This document shows, piece by piece, positions 1 to 8,812 of a DNA stretch of 64,000 nucleotides. The position numbers were made by a program, and so were the translations under genes. Each line of letters starts with the position of its first letter. The first letter of the stretch is position 1. The notes below the pieces were generated by a model that saw only the letters and a program-made list of their open reading frames with translations, had not been told where the DNA came from and did not search any database. The stretch covers positions 48,748 through 112,747 of the forward strand of contig CAIRXW010000042.1 in NCBI GenBank assembly GCA_903882665.1, in the 5' to 3' direction. This DNA comes from an uncultured Chlorobiaceae bacterium. Its GTDB lineage: Bacteria; Bacteroidota; Chlorobiia; Chlorobiales; Chlorobiaceae.

Positions 1-1
1 C

Positions 2-574
2 CAGGAGGAGGGCTACCATCTCCTTGGAACCGGAGAGATGGGGATTGCCAATACTACTCCGGCAACGGCGCTTTATTCTGTTCTGCTTGATGTGCCGGTT
101 GAGGGTATTACGGGCAGGGGCACCGGTATTGATGATGAGCGCCTGCACCACAAGATTGCGGTTATTAAAAGGGCGATTGCCGTTAATGCCTCCCGTTGCA
201 CAACGCCTTTTGGGACACTTGCTGCCCTTGGAGGTTATGAAATTGCCGCCATTGCAGGATTCATTCTTGGTGCGGCCGCAACCCGTGTTCCGGTTGTGGT
301 CGATGGCTTTATCTCTTCCGCCGGAGCGGTGGTGGCGCTCAAGCTCTGCCCGGCAGTTGAAGGCTATCTCTTTTTCAGCCACCTTTCCAACGAGCAGGGG
401 CACAGGGCGGTTATGGAGAAGCTTGGCGCCCGGCCGATGCTTGATCTTGATCTTCGTCTTGGGGAGGGAACGGGAGCGGCCATTGCCATGCAGCTTATTG
501 AGGGGGCTGTGAAAATCTATAATGAGATGGCCACCTTCAGCGCTGCAAGGGTGAGTGAAAAAAGCGGGGAGTAA
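2..574 (+). CDS. cobT: Nicotinate-nucleotide--dimethylbenzimidazole phosphoribosyltransferase, 3' part
   Basis: C-terminal part of CobT, which transfers phosphoribose from nicotinate mononucleotide to the lower-ligand base to give alpha-ribazole phosphate in cobalamin assembly. The frame is open from base 2, so the gene starts upstream of the window. The family signature [11 protein letters not shown] lies near bases 35-67, and the GEGTGA motif near 463-480 carries the glutamate known as the general base in CobT. The stop at 572-574 is 3 nt before the GTG of cobS, so the two genes are almost certainly co-transcribed. About 190 codons are present, roughly half of the usual length of about 350. 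Confidence 0.93.
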   Translation, partial: QEEGYHLLGTGEMGIANTTPATALYSVLLDVPVEGITGRGTGIDDERLHHKIAVIKRAIAVNASRCTTPFGTLAALGGYEIAAIAGFILGAAATRVPVVVDGFISSAGAVVALKLCPAVEGYLFFSHLSNEQGHRAVMEKLGARPMLDLDLRLGEGTGAAIAMQLIEGAVKIYNEMATFSAARVSEKSGE

Positions 575-577
575 GGG

Positions 578-1330
578 GTGCTGAGCGGCCTGGTTACAGC
601 CTTGAGAACCCTCACTGTGCTCCCGGTTCCGGGACGGGAGAGCGATAGTTTCAGCAACTCGCTCTTCTGGTTTCCGGTTGTCGGCCTGCTGCTAGGGCTT
701 GTGGAGGGGACGATAGGGTTTTGCGGGTTTCGTCTCGGGTGGAATGAGCTTTCGGCGGCGCTGGTGCTGCTTGGCGGCATAGCCTTGAGCCGGGGGATGC
801 ATGCCGATGGTCTGGCCGATCTGGCCGATGGATTCTGGGGAGGCAAAACGAGGGAGGCGGCACTAAGGATTATGAAAGATCCCAACGTCGGCTCCTTTGG
901 TGCCATTGCTCTCTCTGCCATGATGCTGCTCAAGTGGATAGCCCTCCTTAAACTTGTCGGACTGGGAGCGTTCGAGCTCATTGCTGCTGGTGTTCTGCTT
1001 GCCCGCGAGGTGCAGGTTCTCCTCGCGTCATCTCTCCCTTATGCCCGTAAGGAGGGAGGCACGGCGCAGGCCTTTGTGAGCGGTGCTGGAGCGCTCCATA
1101 TTGTGGTTACCTCCCTGCTGACGCTCTTGTTTCTTGTCGCTCTTCTTCATGCTGACCTGTATGCGCTTGTTACTGTGGTTGCGGCTGCACTTGTTGGGGC
1201 GCTGTTGACTGGAGGGTTGAGCAGGCGCAAAATCAATGGGGTTACCGGCGATGTGCTGGGGGCCGGAAGCGAGGTGACCGAACTCTTTGTCTGGATTGCG
1301 GCGGCGCTTTATGCGGGCTTCAGGGCGTAA
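578..1330 (+). CDS. cobS: Adenosylcobinamide-GDP ribazoletransferase (cobalamin synthase)
   Basis: CobS joins adenosylcobinamide-GDP to alpha-ribazole (phosphate) at the membrane, the last assembly step of cobalamin. The protein has 250 residues, the usual length, and is hydrophobic with several membrane segments. The aspartate-rich motif HADGLADLADGFWGG (about residues 69-83) and the KDPNVGSFG motif (about 100-108) are family hallmarks. The start is GTG at 578, preceded by a purine-rich GCGGGGAGTAAGG that serves as ribosome binding site and overlaps the end of cobT. Bacteriochlorophyll synthesis in green sulfur bacteria depends on B12, which fits the setting. Confidence 0.94.
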   Translation: MLSGLVTALRTLTVLPVPGRESDSFSNSLFWFPVVGLLLGLVEGTIGFCGFRLGWNELSAALVLLGGIALSRGMHADGLADLADGFWGGKTREAALRIMKDPNVGSFGAIALSAMMLLKWIALLKLVGLGAFELIAAGVLLAREVQVLLASSLPYARKEGGTAQAFVSGAGALHIVVTSLLTLLFLVALLHADLYALVTVVAAALVGALLTGGLSRRKINGVTGDVLGAGSEVTELFVWIAAALYAGFRA

Positions 1331-1349
1331 AAAGGTATAGAGGGGATGG

Positions 1350-2042
1350 TCAGTCGCGGTTTTCGATCTGCACCATTCGTCTTTCCGGCAGGATAACGGC
1401 GGTCAGCCATCCAAGAAGGGGGTTATCGGTGTAGACGCAGCCGGTATCAATGGCAACAAGTTTTTCAAGCATGACGGGCAGGGGAAGGGCGGTGTGGGCG
1501 CAGACAACGGTTTTTTCCCATTTGTAGTCGTTGCGTTCAAGAAAGGAGCTCTTCATGTGTACCCGTTGCCAGCAGAACTCTTCAGACTTGTAGTAACGGA
1601 GATTATCCTTTATGGAGAGTTCAGGGTCGAGGCCGCCGTGGGTAAAAAAATAGTTTTCGGTTTCAAGAAAGTAGTGGCAGTGCCGTAAAAGATGGAGATG
1701 TTTTTCAGGCAGGTCGCGGCCGTCAGCGCTCTTGTAGGATTTGAGTGTGGCATGTCCGCCGTTGTGGAGCCATTTGTCGGAATTGCTGTGTTTAAGGTAG
1801 TCGAGGTACATCAGCTCATGATTGCCCATAATAAAATGACATGCGTATCTGCTGCTGAGAGTGATGAGGTAGTCGATCACCTCTTTTGAGTGCTTGCCCC
1901 GGTCAATCATGTCGCCCAGAAAAACCAACTGATCGTCAGTTTCCGGATCAATTTGTTTGATCAACTTTTTGAGGGGACGCAGGCAACCGTGAATATCTCC
2001 TAAGGCGATAATACGACGGCTTTCCGACAAGGAATCAGGCAT
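1350..2042 (-). CDS. PPP-family metallophosphatase (serine/threonine phosphatase-like)
   Basis: A 230-residue calcineurin-like phosphoesterase. The metal-binding motifs GDIHG (near the N-terminus), GDMIDRG and GNHE are all present in order, as in PrpA/ApaH-type bacterial PPP phosphatases. The ATG at 2042 is preferred; an in-frame TTG at 2066 would add 8 residues but has no better ribosome site. The gene is convergent with cobS, with only about 20 nt between the stops. The substrate cannot be read from the sequence: phosphoprotein or dinucleotide polyphosphate are both possible. Confidence 0.85.
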   Translation of the reverse strand: MPDSLSESRRIIALGDIHGCLRPLKKLIKQIDPETDDQLVFLGDMIDRGKHSKEVIDYLITLSSRYACHFIMGNHELMYLDYLKHSNSDKWLHNGGHATLKSYKSADGRDLPEKHLHLLRHCHYFLETENYFFTHGGLDPELSIKDNLRYYKSEEFCWQRVHMKSSFLERNDYKWEKTVVCAHTALPLPVMLEKLVAIDTGCVYTDNPLLGWLTAVILPERRMVQIENRD

Positions 2043-2099
2043 TTCGGTAGTGCGGTGCACTGGCAAGGTTAAAAGGCAAGCGGATGTTGCGATAGCGGT

Positions 2100-2573
2100 T
2101 CATGAAGCGATACGGTATTTCATGGCAACGGTTATCTCAAGCTCTTTCTGGTCGAGCGTGAAAACGGAATCCTGGAATTTTGGTCCGCCAAACCCGATTT
2201 TCGGGTTGTTTGAAACGCCCACACCTTCTTTTGGTACACCAAAAAAGTTGGTATCAAGTTTTCCGTTGTTGTTTTCGTCGTGCATGATGCTGACGGCGTA
2301 GTTGCCGTAGGGAAGGTGTTCAAAAACAACGCTGTCGTTACTACTGGTCACTTTTTTCAGGGCCGAGGCAAAGGCTTGTTCGTGTTTGCCGGGAAACCCT
2401 TTTTTTGAGTTGTAGAGTGAAACGCCAAACATGCCAACAAGGTTTGTCATGCCGGTAATGTGCACGGTGATGGTGCCGAACTGTGCCGGGGGTTCCGGCG
2501 TGTTGTCTGCCGCAAAAAGGGTGATGGAGGTTGCAAAAAAGAGGGCAGTAAAAATCGTGAACAGTTTTTTCAT
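2100..2573 (-). CDS. DUF2141 exported protein
   Basis: A 157-residue protein with an N-terminal signal peptide (MKKLFTIFTALFFATSITLF, cleavage probably after AA). The mature part matches the DUF2141 pattern: a beta-rich domain with VSLYNSKKGFPG, HLPYGNYAVSIMHDENNNGKLDTNFFG in the middle and GVSNNPK near the end. Members are periplasmic or outer-membrane-associated and have no established activity. The acidic DENNNGKLDTN segment resembles a calcium-binding loop (inference). It lies upstream of the phosphatase on the same strand with a gap of about 55 nt, so co-transcription is possible. Confidence 0.8.
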   Translation of the reverse strand: MKKLFTIFTALFFATSITLFAADNTPEPPAQFGTITVHITGMTNLVGMFGVSLYNSKKGFPGKHEQAFASALKKVTSSNDSVVFEHLPYGNYAVSIMHDENNNGKLDTNFFGVPKEGVGVSNNPKIGFGGPKFQDSVFTLDQKELEITVAMKYRIAS

Positions 2574-2751
2574 CTGGCCTGGGGAAAAGAGGTTTCAGGG
2601 TTGAAGGCGAAATATCGCTAATCGTTGTTTCCCATACAAGAGAAAGATGGCGTGTAACAATAACCGCTGCTTTTGTTTGTAAAGAAGAGAATTATGGAGT
2701 AAACTTTTAGAGCATCCGTTATTCCGGGAACCTTCCAACAAGAGATGATTT

Positions 2752-5700
2752 ATGAAGAAAGAGTTACCTCCTCATCCGGACGTTGGGGCCGAAGGTTCCG
2801 CGGAGGCGTATCTACAGCAAATCAATTTCCCTGTTGTCGGGATTGGTTCTTCAGCGGGCGGGCTGGAAGCCCTTGAGATTTTTCTCAGGAATGTTCCATC
2901 GCAATGCGGGATGGCTTTTGTGATTGTCCAGCATCTTGATCCGACGCACAAGGGTATTATGGTGGAACTGCTTCAGCGGGTTACCGATATGAAGGTTGTT
3001 CAGGTCACCGATCGTCTTCTTATTGAGAGAGACCATGTCTACCTCATTCCTCCGAACAAGGATATGTCGATGTTGAACGGGATGTTGCATTTGCTTGATC
3101 CTGTTGAGCCACGGGGATTGCGTCTTCCAATTGACTCTTTTTTTCGTTCTATGGCTTGTGATCTTCGCCAGCACTCCATTGGAGTAATTCTCTCAGGTAT
3201 GGGTTCTGATGGTACGCTCGGCCTTCGTGCCATACAGGAGAAGGGTGGTGGTGTTTTTGTTCAGGATCCCGCATCGGCCAAGTTTGATGGAATGCCTCGC
3301 AGCGCAATCAACTCCGGTCTGGCTGATGTTGTCGCTTCTGTTGAGGAGCTCCCTGCAAGAATCTTTTCCTATCTCAAGCATCTGCATTTTTCCGGAGAAG
3401 AGAATCGACTCTTTTCCTATCTCAATATGGATCATCCTTTTTCCGGAGACAAGCATTGCATTGAAGAGAGTGCCCAGAGTGCACTGGAAAAAGTGATCAT
3501 CCTGTTGCGTGTGCATACCGGCCATGATTTTTCGCTGTATAAAAAAAATACCCTCTACCGCCGGATTGAACGTCGCATGGGTATTCATGAGATTGAAAAA
3601 ATGGCGAGCTATGTTCATTTTTTGCAGGAGAATCCGCACGAAGTTGCACTGCTTTTCAAGGAGTTGCTGATTGGGGTGACAAATTTTTTTCGGGATACTG
3701 CCGTCTGGGAGGTGTTGAAAAAGAGCGCGATTCGTCCTCTTCTCTCTTCCCGACCGGCTGACGATCTCATTCGGGCATGGGTGATTGGATGTTCTACCGG
3801 AGAGGAAGCCTATTCTCTCGCCATTGCCTTCAGGGAGGCGGTTGAAGAGGTCAAACCGGCAGGGAATTTCCGGCTCCAGATTTTTGCAACTGACCTCGAT
3901 AAAGATGCTATTGACAAGGCGCGTCAGGGGGTCTATCCGCCTAATATATCGGCTGATGTTTCCGGTGAACGGCTGCAGCGCTTTTTTGTAAAAGATGAAC
4001 ATCACGGCTTCAGGATATCGAGAGAGATTCGCGAGACGATTGTCTTTGCTCCCCATAATGTCATCATGGATCCCCCGTTCACCAAGCTCGACATTATTGT
4101 ATGCCGAAATCTCTTGATCTATATGGAGCAGGAGTTGCAGAAAAAGCTTCTCCCCTTGTTTCATTACAGTCTCAACGCCGGAGGCCTCCTTTTTTTTGGT
4201 ACGGCTGAAAGCATCGGCTCTTTCACCTATCTGTTTGACGCTCTTGATGCAAAAGCACGAATTTTCCGGAAGCTTCCCTACGGGCATCGTGCTGAGCCTG
4301 TTGAGTTTCCAGCCTCCTTTTCTCCGATGATGCATAAAGCGCCGGAGATGATGAACCGCCAAACCACGATGAGAACATCCTCGGAGAACCTGCAGTCGAT
4401 AACCGAACAATTTTTGCTTCAGCATTATACTGCGGCGGCGGTACTTACCAATGATAAGGGTGATATCATCTATATCAGTGGACGAACCGGCAAATATCTT
4501 GAGCCAGCCGCAGGCAAGGCCAACTGGAATGTTTTGGCGATGGCCCGCGAAGGGCTTCGCTATGAACTGAATATGCTGTTCGGGAGTGTGCTTCATAAAA
4601 AAATAACCCTTACCAAAAAGGGGGTAACCGTTGGTACAAACGGAGAGGCGCAGCAACTGGATCTGACGGTTGAACTGCTTGAGAAGCCCGACCTTTTGAG
4701 AGGGTTGATTTTGATTACGTTTAAAGATGTGGATGGTGTTGCCGGATTGGCTAAAGGGAGTGCTGTGAAGGCAGATGATGGATGCAGCCATCCTGATTTG
4801 ATCGATCAGGAACTTATGGCAGCTCGTCATGAGATTTTGACTATTCGCGAAGAGATGCAGACTTCGCAGGAGGAGTTAAAATCGATGAATGAAGAGATGC
4901 AGTCGGCCAATGAAGAGTTGCAGAGCACCAACGAGGAGCTGACCACCTCCAGGGAGGAGATGCAGTCATTGAATGAGGAGTTGCAGACGGTCAATCAGGA
5001 GCTGCAATCGAAGGTGATCGACCTGTCGGAGAGCAATAATGACATGAAAAACCTGCTGAACAGCACCGATATTGCAACGCTTTTTCTTGATGATGCGTTC
5101 AAAATACGTCGTTTCACCAACCAGATTTCTGCGATCATCAAAGTGATTCCTACGGACGTTGGCCGTCCCATAACCGATATTGTCAGTGATCTGGACTATC
5201 CAGAACTGGTTGATGATGCGAGGGAGGTGCTTCGCACCCTTGTGTACAGTGAAAAGCAGATTCCGGCAAGTGATGGCCGGTGGTTTATCGTGAAAATCAT
5301 GCCCTATCGTACCCAGGAAAACAGGATTGTCGGATTGGTGATTACGTTTACCGAAATCACGGTTGCCAAGAAGCTTGAAGGATGTTTGCGGGAAACAGAA
5401 GAGCGCTTTCGTTTTTTGTTTGAAGCCATGCCCGGTGGAGCTCTCCTCCAGGATTGTGAAGGCCGAATTCTGATGGCCAATGGAGAGATGGAGCGTATTC
5501 TCCGGATTTCTATAAAAGAGATGCACACCAGTAGGCTGGAAGAGTTGCAATGGAGAGCTGTTCACGAAGATGGATCGCCTTTTCCGGTTGACGACTATCT
5601 CTTTCAGCTTGTCTTGCGTTCCGGCAAGCCGGTCAAAGATCTCGTCATAGGTCTGTTGCAGGATTATGAAAAGGGGTGTCGTTGGTTCAAGGTCAGCGCA

Positions 5701-5796
5701 CTTCCCCGTTTCAAGGCGGGGAGTGCAGAATTATTCCAGGTTGTCTCAACATTTATTGAAATCAGTGCACCCCTGCATGGGACGAAGAGCACCTGA
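2752..5796 (+). CDS. CheB-CheR-PAS hybrid signalling protein
   Basis: A 1014-residue fusion. Residues about 25-205 form a CheB-type methylesterase, with GIGSSAGG (catalytic Ser), HLDPTHKG (His) and GMGSDGT (Asp). Residues about 215-480 form a CheR methyltransferase with the SAM-binding GCSTGEEAYSLA and the motifs FATDLDKDAI and VCRNLLIYM. Residues about 690-760 are a highly regular Glu/Gln/Leu coiled coil of repeated EEMQSxNEEL units. Two PAS domains follow (about 770-885 and 890-1000). There is no kinase domain; the separate PAS kinase starting 15 nt downstream may complete the system. The ribosome site is CAAGAGATG, about 6 nt before the ATG. No chemoreceptor or other che gene is visible. 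Confidence 0.93.
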   Translation: MKKELPPHPDVGAEGSAEAYLQQINFPVVGIGSSAGGLEALEIFLRNVPSQCGMAFVIVQHLDPTHKGIMVELLQRVTDMKVVQVTDRLLIERDHVYLIPPNKDMSMLNGMLHLLDPVEPRGLRLPIDSFFRSMACDLRQHSIGVILSGMGSDGTLGLRAIQEKGGGVFVQDPASAKFDGMPRSAINSGLADVVASVEELPARIFSYLKHLHFSGEENRLFSYLNMDHPFSGDKHCIEESAQSALEKVIILLRVHTGHDFSLYKKNTLYRRIERRMGIHEIEKMASYVHFLQENPHEVALLFKELLIGVTNFFRDTAVWEVLKKSAIRPLLSSRPADDLIRAWVIGCSTGEEAYSLAIAFREAVEEVKPAGNFRLQIFATDLDKDAIDKARQGVYPPNISADVSGERLQRFFVKDEHHGFRISREIRETIVFAPHNVIMDPPFTKLDIIVCRNLLIYMEQELQKKLLPLFHYSLNAGGLLFFGTAESIGSFTYLFDALDAKARIFRKLPYGHRAEPVEFPASFSPMMHKAPEMMNRQTTMRTSSENLQSITEQFLLQHYTAAAVLTNDKGDIIYISGRTGKYLEPAAGKANWNVLAMAREGLRYELNMLFGSVLHKKITLTKKGVTVGTNGEAQQLDLTVELLEKPDLLRGLILITFKDVDGVAGLAKGSAVKADDGCSHPDLIDQELMAARHEILTIREEMQTSQEELKSMNEEMQSANEELQSTNEELTTSREEMQSLNEELQTVNQELQSKVIDLSESNNDMKNLLNSTDIATLFLDDAFKIRRFTNQISAIIKVIPTDVGRPITDIVSDLDYPELVDDAREVLRTLVYSEKQIPASDGRWFIVKIMPYRTQENRIVGLVITFTEITVAKKLEGCLRETEERFRFLFEAMPGGALLQDCEGRILMANGEMERILRISIKEMHTSRLEELQWRAVHEDGSPFPVDDYLFQLVLRSGKPVKDLVIGLLQDYEKGCRWFKVSALPRFKAGSAELFQVVSTFIEISAPLHGTKST

Positions 5797-5811
5797 AACA
5801 AGGTCAAGTCA

Positions 5812-7143
5812 ATGATGAAAAAACACAGGGTACTTTCAGAGGATCTCTCGGCATTGCGGCGCAGGGCAGAAGAGCGCTTGCTGAAACATAAGCAGAACAA
5901 TCAGGGCTTTTCACTGTCAGCGGGTGATATGCATCGCATGATTCATGAATTGTCGGTTCATCAGATTGAGCTTGAAATGCAGCAAGAGGAGCTCCTGCAG
6001 TCGCGCGATGATCTGGAAAAGGGGCTGGAGCGCTATACCGAGCTTTATGACTTCGCGCCGGTGGGTTATCTGACACTTGCGCGCGACAGTACCATACTTG
6101 AGGTGAATCTGACGGCAACCAGGATGGTTGGTGTGGAGCGCTCCCTTTTGAAGGGTGCGCGTTTCGTACTCTTTGTTGATCCGGAAGAGAGCAGGGTGTT
6201 TAATGCATTGATGGAGCGGGTCTTCAGTCATCAGGAGCCAGCTTTCTGTGAGGTTATGCTTGTGCATGACGATGATCCTTTGGCCCTGCGATGTGTGGTA
6301 CGTATTGAGGCGGTCGTTCAGGATGATGGACAGTCATGCTGGACGGTGCTTTCTGACATCACCCGGCAGAAGCAGATCGAGATGGAGAATACCCGGTTGC
6401 AGGCAACTCTGTTTCAGGCCCGGAAGATGGAGTCGATCGGCCGGCTTGCAGGTGGTGTTGCCCATGAGTTTAACAATATGCTGCAGGTAATGCTTGGCAA
6501 TATTGACCTGCTGTTCGCCAGGGAGGATCTTGACGTCAGTGCGCATCTTTCACTTGCCACAGTGCGGAGTTCCATCATGAAGTCAGCCGGGATTGTTCGT
6601 CAATTGCTTGCTTTTGGCGGAAAGCAGATTATTTCTCCGACGATACTCGATCTTAATGTTGTGGTTGAGCATATCATCAAGATGCTTGAACGTCTGTTGG
6701 GAGAGCATATCAAGGTGATCTTTACTCCAGGCGACGGACTTTGGCCGGTGAAGATGGATTCGACGCAAATAGATCAGGTTATGATCAAACTTGCCCTCAA
6801 TGCAAGGGATGCCATAAAGGAGTGCGGAACGCTGGTTATCACAACCAGAAATATCGTCGTTGATTCGGCATATTGTTTCGTTCATTCTGAACTGGTGCCC
6901 GGCGATTATGTGTTGCTTCAGGTGCACGATGACGGATGTGGCATAGACAAGGAGACGCTTGACTCTATTTTTGAGCCGTTTTTTACAACAAAATCGATGA
7001 CAGAGGGTATCGGCCTCGGGCTTGCAACGGTCTATGGTATTGTCCGGCAGAATCAGGGTGCGATATTCGCCTCCAGCAGAAAGGGAGCCGGTACGATATT
7101 TGAGATTTATTTGCCCCGAAGCGCAGCCAATGGATCAGCCTGA
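5812..7143 (+). CDS. PAS-domain sensor histidine kinase
   Basis: A 443-residue cytoplasmic kinase with no membrane segment. It has an N-terminal helical stretch rich in Glu/Gln (about 1-75), a PAS domain (about 76-190: LYDFAPVGYLTL, then VLSDITRQKQIE), and an H-box GGVAHEFNNML with His218 as the likely phosphoacceptor. The HATPase part shows the N-box LALNARDAI, the G1 box DDGCGID and the GIGLGLATVYGIV lid. There is no receiver domain and no neighbouring response regulator, so the partner is unknown. It begins 15 nt after the CheB-CheR hybrid and is very likely in the same operon. Confidence 0.92.
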   Translation: MMKKHRVLSEDLSALRRRAEERLLKHKQNNQGFSLSAGDMHRMIHELSVHQIELEMQQEELLQSRDDLEKGLERYTELYDFAPVGYLTLARDSTILEVNLTATRMVGVERSLLKGARFVLFVDPEESRVFNALMERVFSHQEPAFCEVMLVHDDDPLALRCVVRIEAVVQDDGQSCWTVLSDITRQKQIEMENTRLQATLFQARKMESIGRLAGGVAHEFNNMLQVMLGNIDLLFAREDLDVSAHLSLATVRSSIMKSAGIVRQLLAFGGKQIISPTILDLNVVVEHIIKMLERLLGEHIKVIFTPGDGLWPVKMDSTQIDQVMIKLALNARDAIKECGTLVITTRNIVVDSAYCFVHSELVPGDYVLLQVHDDGCGIDKETLDSIFEPFFTTKSMTEGIGLGLATVYGIVRQNQGAIFASSRKGAGTIFEIYLPRSAANGSA

Positions 7144-7177
7144 TTGTTGCGTGAAAACAACGAACCTTTTATGGTGC

Positions 7178-8803
7178 ATGACCTATTATTGCCATTCAAC
7201 ACCACCTGCTGTTTCTGAAAATGTCTCTCTTGCCGGGAGGGCTTATTACGGGATAGGGGGGAGCGCCCGCTTCTTTGCCGAGCCGAACTCTCTTGCTGAG
7301 CTTGCCGATATTTTGCTTTGGAGTGTCGGGCAACGCCTCCCGCTTGCGCTCATGGGAAGCGGGAGCAATATCCTATTTTCTGACTCTGATTTTGCGGGTA
7401 TGGTGATCTCCCTTGGCCGGATGGAGCACATGCACTGGTTCTCTGATGATGAGCTATTTTGCGAGGCGGGGGTGGAGAACAGCCGCATTGCTGAAGAGCT
7501 GTTGCGGGCTGGCAGGGGAGGGGGCGAGTGGCTCTACCGGCTTCCCGGCCAGATAGGGGCAACGGTGAGGATGAATGCCCGCTGTTTCGGGGGCGAGGTT
7601 TCGGCCATTACTGCAGCGGTCTTGACGCTTTCGGTTGAGGGTTGCCTGCGCTGGCAGTTGCCGGAAGAGATCTTTTACGGCTACAAGCATACCGCCTTGA
7701 TGGATAAGCCGGAGATGGTGGTTGCCTCTCTTTTGCGTTTTGCGGAGGCGCGGCCCATTGAGGAGATACGAGCGTTGATGCATGGCCATGAAGGGGAGCG
7801 TAAGGCGAAGCACCATTTCGATTTTCCGAGTTGCGGCTCGACCTTCAAGAATAACTATGCGGTGGGCCGTTCGAGCGGCAGCATCTTTGAGGAGCTTGGT
7901 TTCAAGGGTCAGTCGGAGGGTGGCGCCATGGTGAGCCCCCATCATGCCAATTTTATTTTTAACAAGGGAGGGGCAACCGCCACAGAGGTGCTTACGCTTG
8001 CTGCACGCATGAAACATGCTGCTTTTGCAGAGGCTGGAGCTCAGCTTGATCTTGAAGTGCAGTGCGTCGGGCTATTTGATGGCGATCTGCTCGCGTCATG
8101 CGGAGTGCCTTCTGCTGCCGACAAACTGGAGCCCTCCAAAGGGTGGGCAGGTCTTTTCTGGAATCCGCAGAAGGAGGGCGCGGCGGCTACGCCGGAACTG
8201 CTCTTTCCCCGTATGCTCATGCAGGGAGCGCTGGTCGGTTATTCGTGTATTGACAGGGAATTTCCTGCCGGAGCGTTTGCCGCCGTTGAGCAGTTGCGTT
8301 CGCTTGAGGATGCGGCTCTCAATCCCGAAGCACCCTTTCTTCGCTGGACGACCAGCAGCAGTGTTCCTGCTCTTTTTCCACTCAAGCCGCCTTCAACTAT
8401 TCCGCCAGGAAGCTTTACTGATGGACTTTGGCACTACAGCGTCTCTGAACTGTTTATCGCTTCCGGCACTCCGGGAGGAGGTTATCTTGAGTTTGAAATG
8501 AGTCCTGAGGGGCACTGGGTGGCATTGCGCTTTGATGCTCCGCGAAAGAGGGCGAAAGGGCATGAAGTTCTTTCAGCGGAACCCTGGCTGAAAGCGGTGC
8601 ATAAGGTGCAGGATGAGGGGCGCTTTGGTATGGAGCTGTCGTGGAAACTTTTGCACCCCTTCGTCAAAGGGGATATTCTTGCCTTGCAGTGCTCAGCCTC
8701 TTCCGGCAGGGGAGAGCTTGGCCTCTTTCCCTGGTGGCCCAATGCATCACTACCGGCTGATTTTCACCAGCCGGAGCGCTTTTTCCGGATTCGCCTGCTC
8801 TGA
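7178..8803 (+). CDS. murB: MurB-type UDP-N-acetylenolpyruvoylglucosamine reductase fused to a DOMON/CBM9-like domain
   Basis: Residues about 1-300 are a MurB flavoenzyme, which reduces UDP-GlcNAc-enolpyruvate to UDP-MurNAc. Visible motifs are GIGGSARF, the FAD loop MGSGSNILF, the RLPGQIGA segment, CGSTFKNN with the expected active-site Ser, and HANFIFNKGGATATEVL followed by LDLEVQ with the C-terminal Glu. About 240 further residues do not belong to MurB. They resemble DOMON-like (CBM9-related) domains: DGLWHYSVSELFIA, YLEFEMSPEGHWVALRF and the terminal DFHQPERF. The start is uncertain: ATG 7178 puts the MurB N-terminus in register, while ATG 7130 and GTG 7151 are upstream alternatives overlapping or abutting the kinase gene. 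Confidence 0.85.
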   Translation: MTYYCHSTPPAVSENVSLAGRAYYGIGGSARFFAEPNSLAELADILLWSVGQRLPLALMGSGSNILFSDSDFAGMVISLGRMEHMHWFSDDELFCEAGVENSRIAEELLRAGRGGGEWLYRLPGQIGATVRMNARCFGGEVSAITAAVLTLSVEGCLRWQLPEEIFYGYKHTALMDKPEMVVASLLRFAEARPIEEIRALMHGHEGERKAKHHFDFPSCGSTFKNNYAVGRSSGSIFEELGFKGQSEGGAMVSPHHANFIFNKGGATATEVLTLAARMKHAAFAEAGAQLDLEVQCVGLFDGDLLASCGVPSAADKLEPSKGWAGLFWNPQKEGAAATPELLFPRMLMQGALVGYSCIDREFPAGAFAAVEQLRSLEDAALNPEAPFLRWTTSSSVPALFPLKPPSTIPPGSFTDGLWHYSVSELFIASGTPGGGYLEFEMSPEGHWVALRFDAPRKRAKGHEVLSAEPWLKAVHKVQDEGRFGMELSWKLLHPFVKGDILALQCSASSGRGELGLFPWWPNASLPADFHQPERFFRIRLL

Positions 8804-8812
8804 AAAGAGCTG

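Noticed and set aside
3193..4830. A 545-codon frame on the minus strand
   Set aside because: It is antisense to the CheB-CheR gene, shows no domain and has shadow-like composition; the sense gene has every expected catalytic motif.
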